From positions 146,486,314-146,550,313 of the forward strand of contig OW804095.1 of NCBI GenBank assembly GCA_942159475.1: a DNA stretch of 64,000 bases. Reading direction: 5' to 3'. Source of the DNA: Sthenelais limicola. Taxonomy: Eukaryota > Annelida > Polychaeta > Phyllodocida > Sigalionidae. Positions 62,254 to 64,000 of this stretch are shown in pieces. A model generated the notes under the pieces. It was not told where the DNA came from and did not search any database. It saw nothing but the letters and a program-made list of their open reading frames with translations. Position 1 is the stretch's first letter; every line of letters starts with the position of its first letter. A program made the translations under genes and the position numbers.

Positions 62254-62492
62254 ATGGGTGAAATCGTCAGAAAATGTACAATTCGCAGCTCTACACATTT
62301 AGGAAATCCTGCTAAATAAGGCTGAAAAATAATGAATACCAGGTATATCTGAGTATATTTGGTATTGTGTTGATTTAAAGTATCTGTTCTGTTATTTGGA
62401 ACCGTATTGTGAACCTCATTCTTGCATTAAATGTGGGTTATTTGAGAGGATTAGTGAAGGTGAATTGTACATTTTCTGACGATCTGACCCAT
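62254..62492 (-). mobile_element. MITE family A, subfamily II (inverted)
   Basis: ATGGGTGAAATCGTCAGAAA to TCTGACGATCTGACCCAT, flanked by TA. Confidence 0.82.
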
Positions 62493-63064
62493 ATATATAG
62501 TCATTTAACTCCACTAACCCCCAGTACAGTAGCTATGCTAGCCGCACAATATGCAGGGCAGTAGGGAGGGATATATGTGCAGTGAAGAAGCTTTTAAATA
62601 CTTGTTGTATTGTGAGAGAAGCCTTAATCAGGTCCAACACTTGCCCCTGGCAGGCTTTACACAACAATCATGCCATCCCGCCCTCTCCTCCCACTCTCCT
62701 CCCACTCCCCCCCCAGCCCCCACCCACCCAGCTACAGATCACTGCAGCAAGTATTGGCACAAATAATCACTTTTAGAAGGAGCATGAAGTCCTTAGTCTA
62801 GATGTTGATTTTTTATTCGAAAAAAACATTTTATCAGTCAATTTCTTGGGTATATCTTCTCGATTTCTCGATTTGTTCGTCAGTAACCCTGACATTAACC
62901 ATTATATAAATTCAATTAAGTAATTAGGTTAATACAAATAGGTAGATAATTAATACACTAATGTCTTACACTACAACTAGTTAATTATTATAAACATTAT
63001 TTCTATGTAAGTTAAATCACTTTAAAGGATATTTAAACAGCTCTGGCACACATTACAAAGCTTG

Positions 63065-63200
63065 CTAGTCACTGCCGTGGGCAGTCCAGGGGCTATAACC
63101 ACCTAAGGCAGAGACTAAACAGATTAATTACCTCCATTTAGGGCCTCCTAGTGCAGCTTTTACACAAATAGTGCACTAGCAGGCCTTCAATGTCAGGTAT
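63065..63200 (-). repeat. dispersed repeat C (inverted)
   Basis: GGGGCTATAACCACCTAAGG, AGATTAATTACCTCCATTTA and TAGTGCACTAGCAGGCCTTC. Confidence 0.65.
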
Positions 63201-63254
63201 TAACCTTTTAGGAGTAAACCGTGTGGTTAATAAGTGTTTAAAGCAGCAGGAAAT

Positions 63255-63492
63255 ATGGGTCAGATTTCCAGAAAATGTACAATTCAACTTCACCAATCTA
63301 CTTAAATAACCCGAATTTTAGACGAAAATAAAGTTCAAAATACAGTTCAACCTAACCAAACAGAATGCTAGAATCAATGCAATGCCGAATATTCACAAAT
63401 TTACCTAGTATTGACCGAATTGCAGCCTAATTTTGAAGAACTTACTAAATGTGTACAGCTGCCAATTGTACATTTTCTGAAATATGACCCAT
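63255..63492 (+). mobile_element. MITE family A, subfamily I
   Basis: ATGGGTCAGATTTCCAGAAA to TTTTCTGAAATATGACCCAT. Confidence 0.84.
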
Positions 63493-63539
63493 ATAAAACT
63501 GACAGCTCTTCAAAGTGGGCTAGATTAGGCTTTAAAGGA

Positions 63540-63690
63540 ATACCTCTAGTAGAATAATAAAAAATAATACCAGTATATCTGGTTTCATCAGTTATCGTGT
63601 TGGTTGATTAAATCTTTCGTTTTGAATTGTATCTTGAACCTATTTTTGCCTTCAATTTCGGTCATTTGAGAGGATTGGTTTAATGCGCAT
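63540..63690 (-). mobile_element. MITE family A fragment (inverted, diverged)
   Basis: ATACCAGTATATCTGG, TGAATTGTATCTTGAACCT and CATTTGAGAGGATTGG follow the inverted A interior. The remainder to 64000 shows nothing. Confidence 0.45.
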
Positions 63691-64000
63691 GCTACATATT
63701 GACAAACAGGTGTTCTTCCTATTATCAAGCGACGCCAGTGATAACATTAGTGACTAACACAAGTTCTCCATCTTATTCAGCCGCTTATAAATAATCAAAA
63801 GTTAGTTCAAACTAACGCTAATATACTCGATACATCTTTTTCTAAATGGACACCTTACAGGCTGCTCTAGTAATAACACATTTGTTACCGTCAAGGCAAA
63901 TAATCTCTCCATATTCAGTGGGAGGTAGGATAACATAATTCATAATTCCCTTTTAGCTGTGAGTTTCTATTCAATTTGAAAGGTTCGTATGTATGCATCT

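Noticed and set aside
1..64000. CRISPR arrays, operons or bacterial promoters
   Set aside because: The window is eukaryotic; the regular repeats are a minisatellite and MITEs, with no unique spacers of constant length.

Overview
This is animal nuclear DNA: AT-rich, intron-dominated and crowded with short inverted-repeat transposons. The one host gene I can reconstruct with confidence is a nicotinic acetylcholine receptor (nAChR) alpha-type subunit on the minus strand. Its channel-lining sequence (ESPAK before TM2) and overall wording resemble the expanded nAChR families of molluscs and other lophotrochozoans, so a mollusc or close relative is the most likely source. This is inferred from one gene.

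Layout. 1-9847 is the region 3' of the receptor gene and holds only mobile-element copies. 9848-48772 is the receptor gene, read right to left, with five recognised exons at 48663-48772, 31835-32289, 21763-21849, 19350-19468 and 9848-10435. Their splice phases match exactly and give 452 residues from ligand-binding loop A to the stop codon. The signal peptide and the first part of the ligand-binding domain were not found; they lie further right or outside the window. Two of the five exons have their 5' splice donor tandemly duplicated. The introns hold a 56-bp minisatellite (13.1-14.4 kb), two tRNA-Cys genes antisense to the receptor (25.1-25.8 kb), and a CR1-like LINE with an intact endonuclease/reverse transcriptase ORF (25.9-31.0 kb) sitting inside an older MITE.

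48773-64000 is repeat-rich. It contains a 3404-bp terminal-inverted-repeat element (55404-58807) that carries a broken gene of an uncharacterised multi-copy family (HEQNN, DHEEADAR, DTDVVV and GCDTTS motifs plus a tesmin-like CXC domain). The element interrupts another repeat whose uninterrupted relative lies at about 20.6 kb, so the window itself supplies the empty site and shows a 3-bp TTA target duplication. At least five MITE families account for much of the remaining intergenic and intronic DNA: A (about 240 bp, two subfamilies, over 20 copies), B (about 410 bp), C, D (about 330 bp) and F (about 350 bp). Two unrecognised exon-like ORFs (20884-21237 and 59341-59854, both minus strand) may be pieces of other genes.
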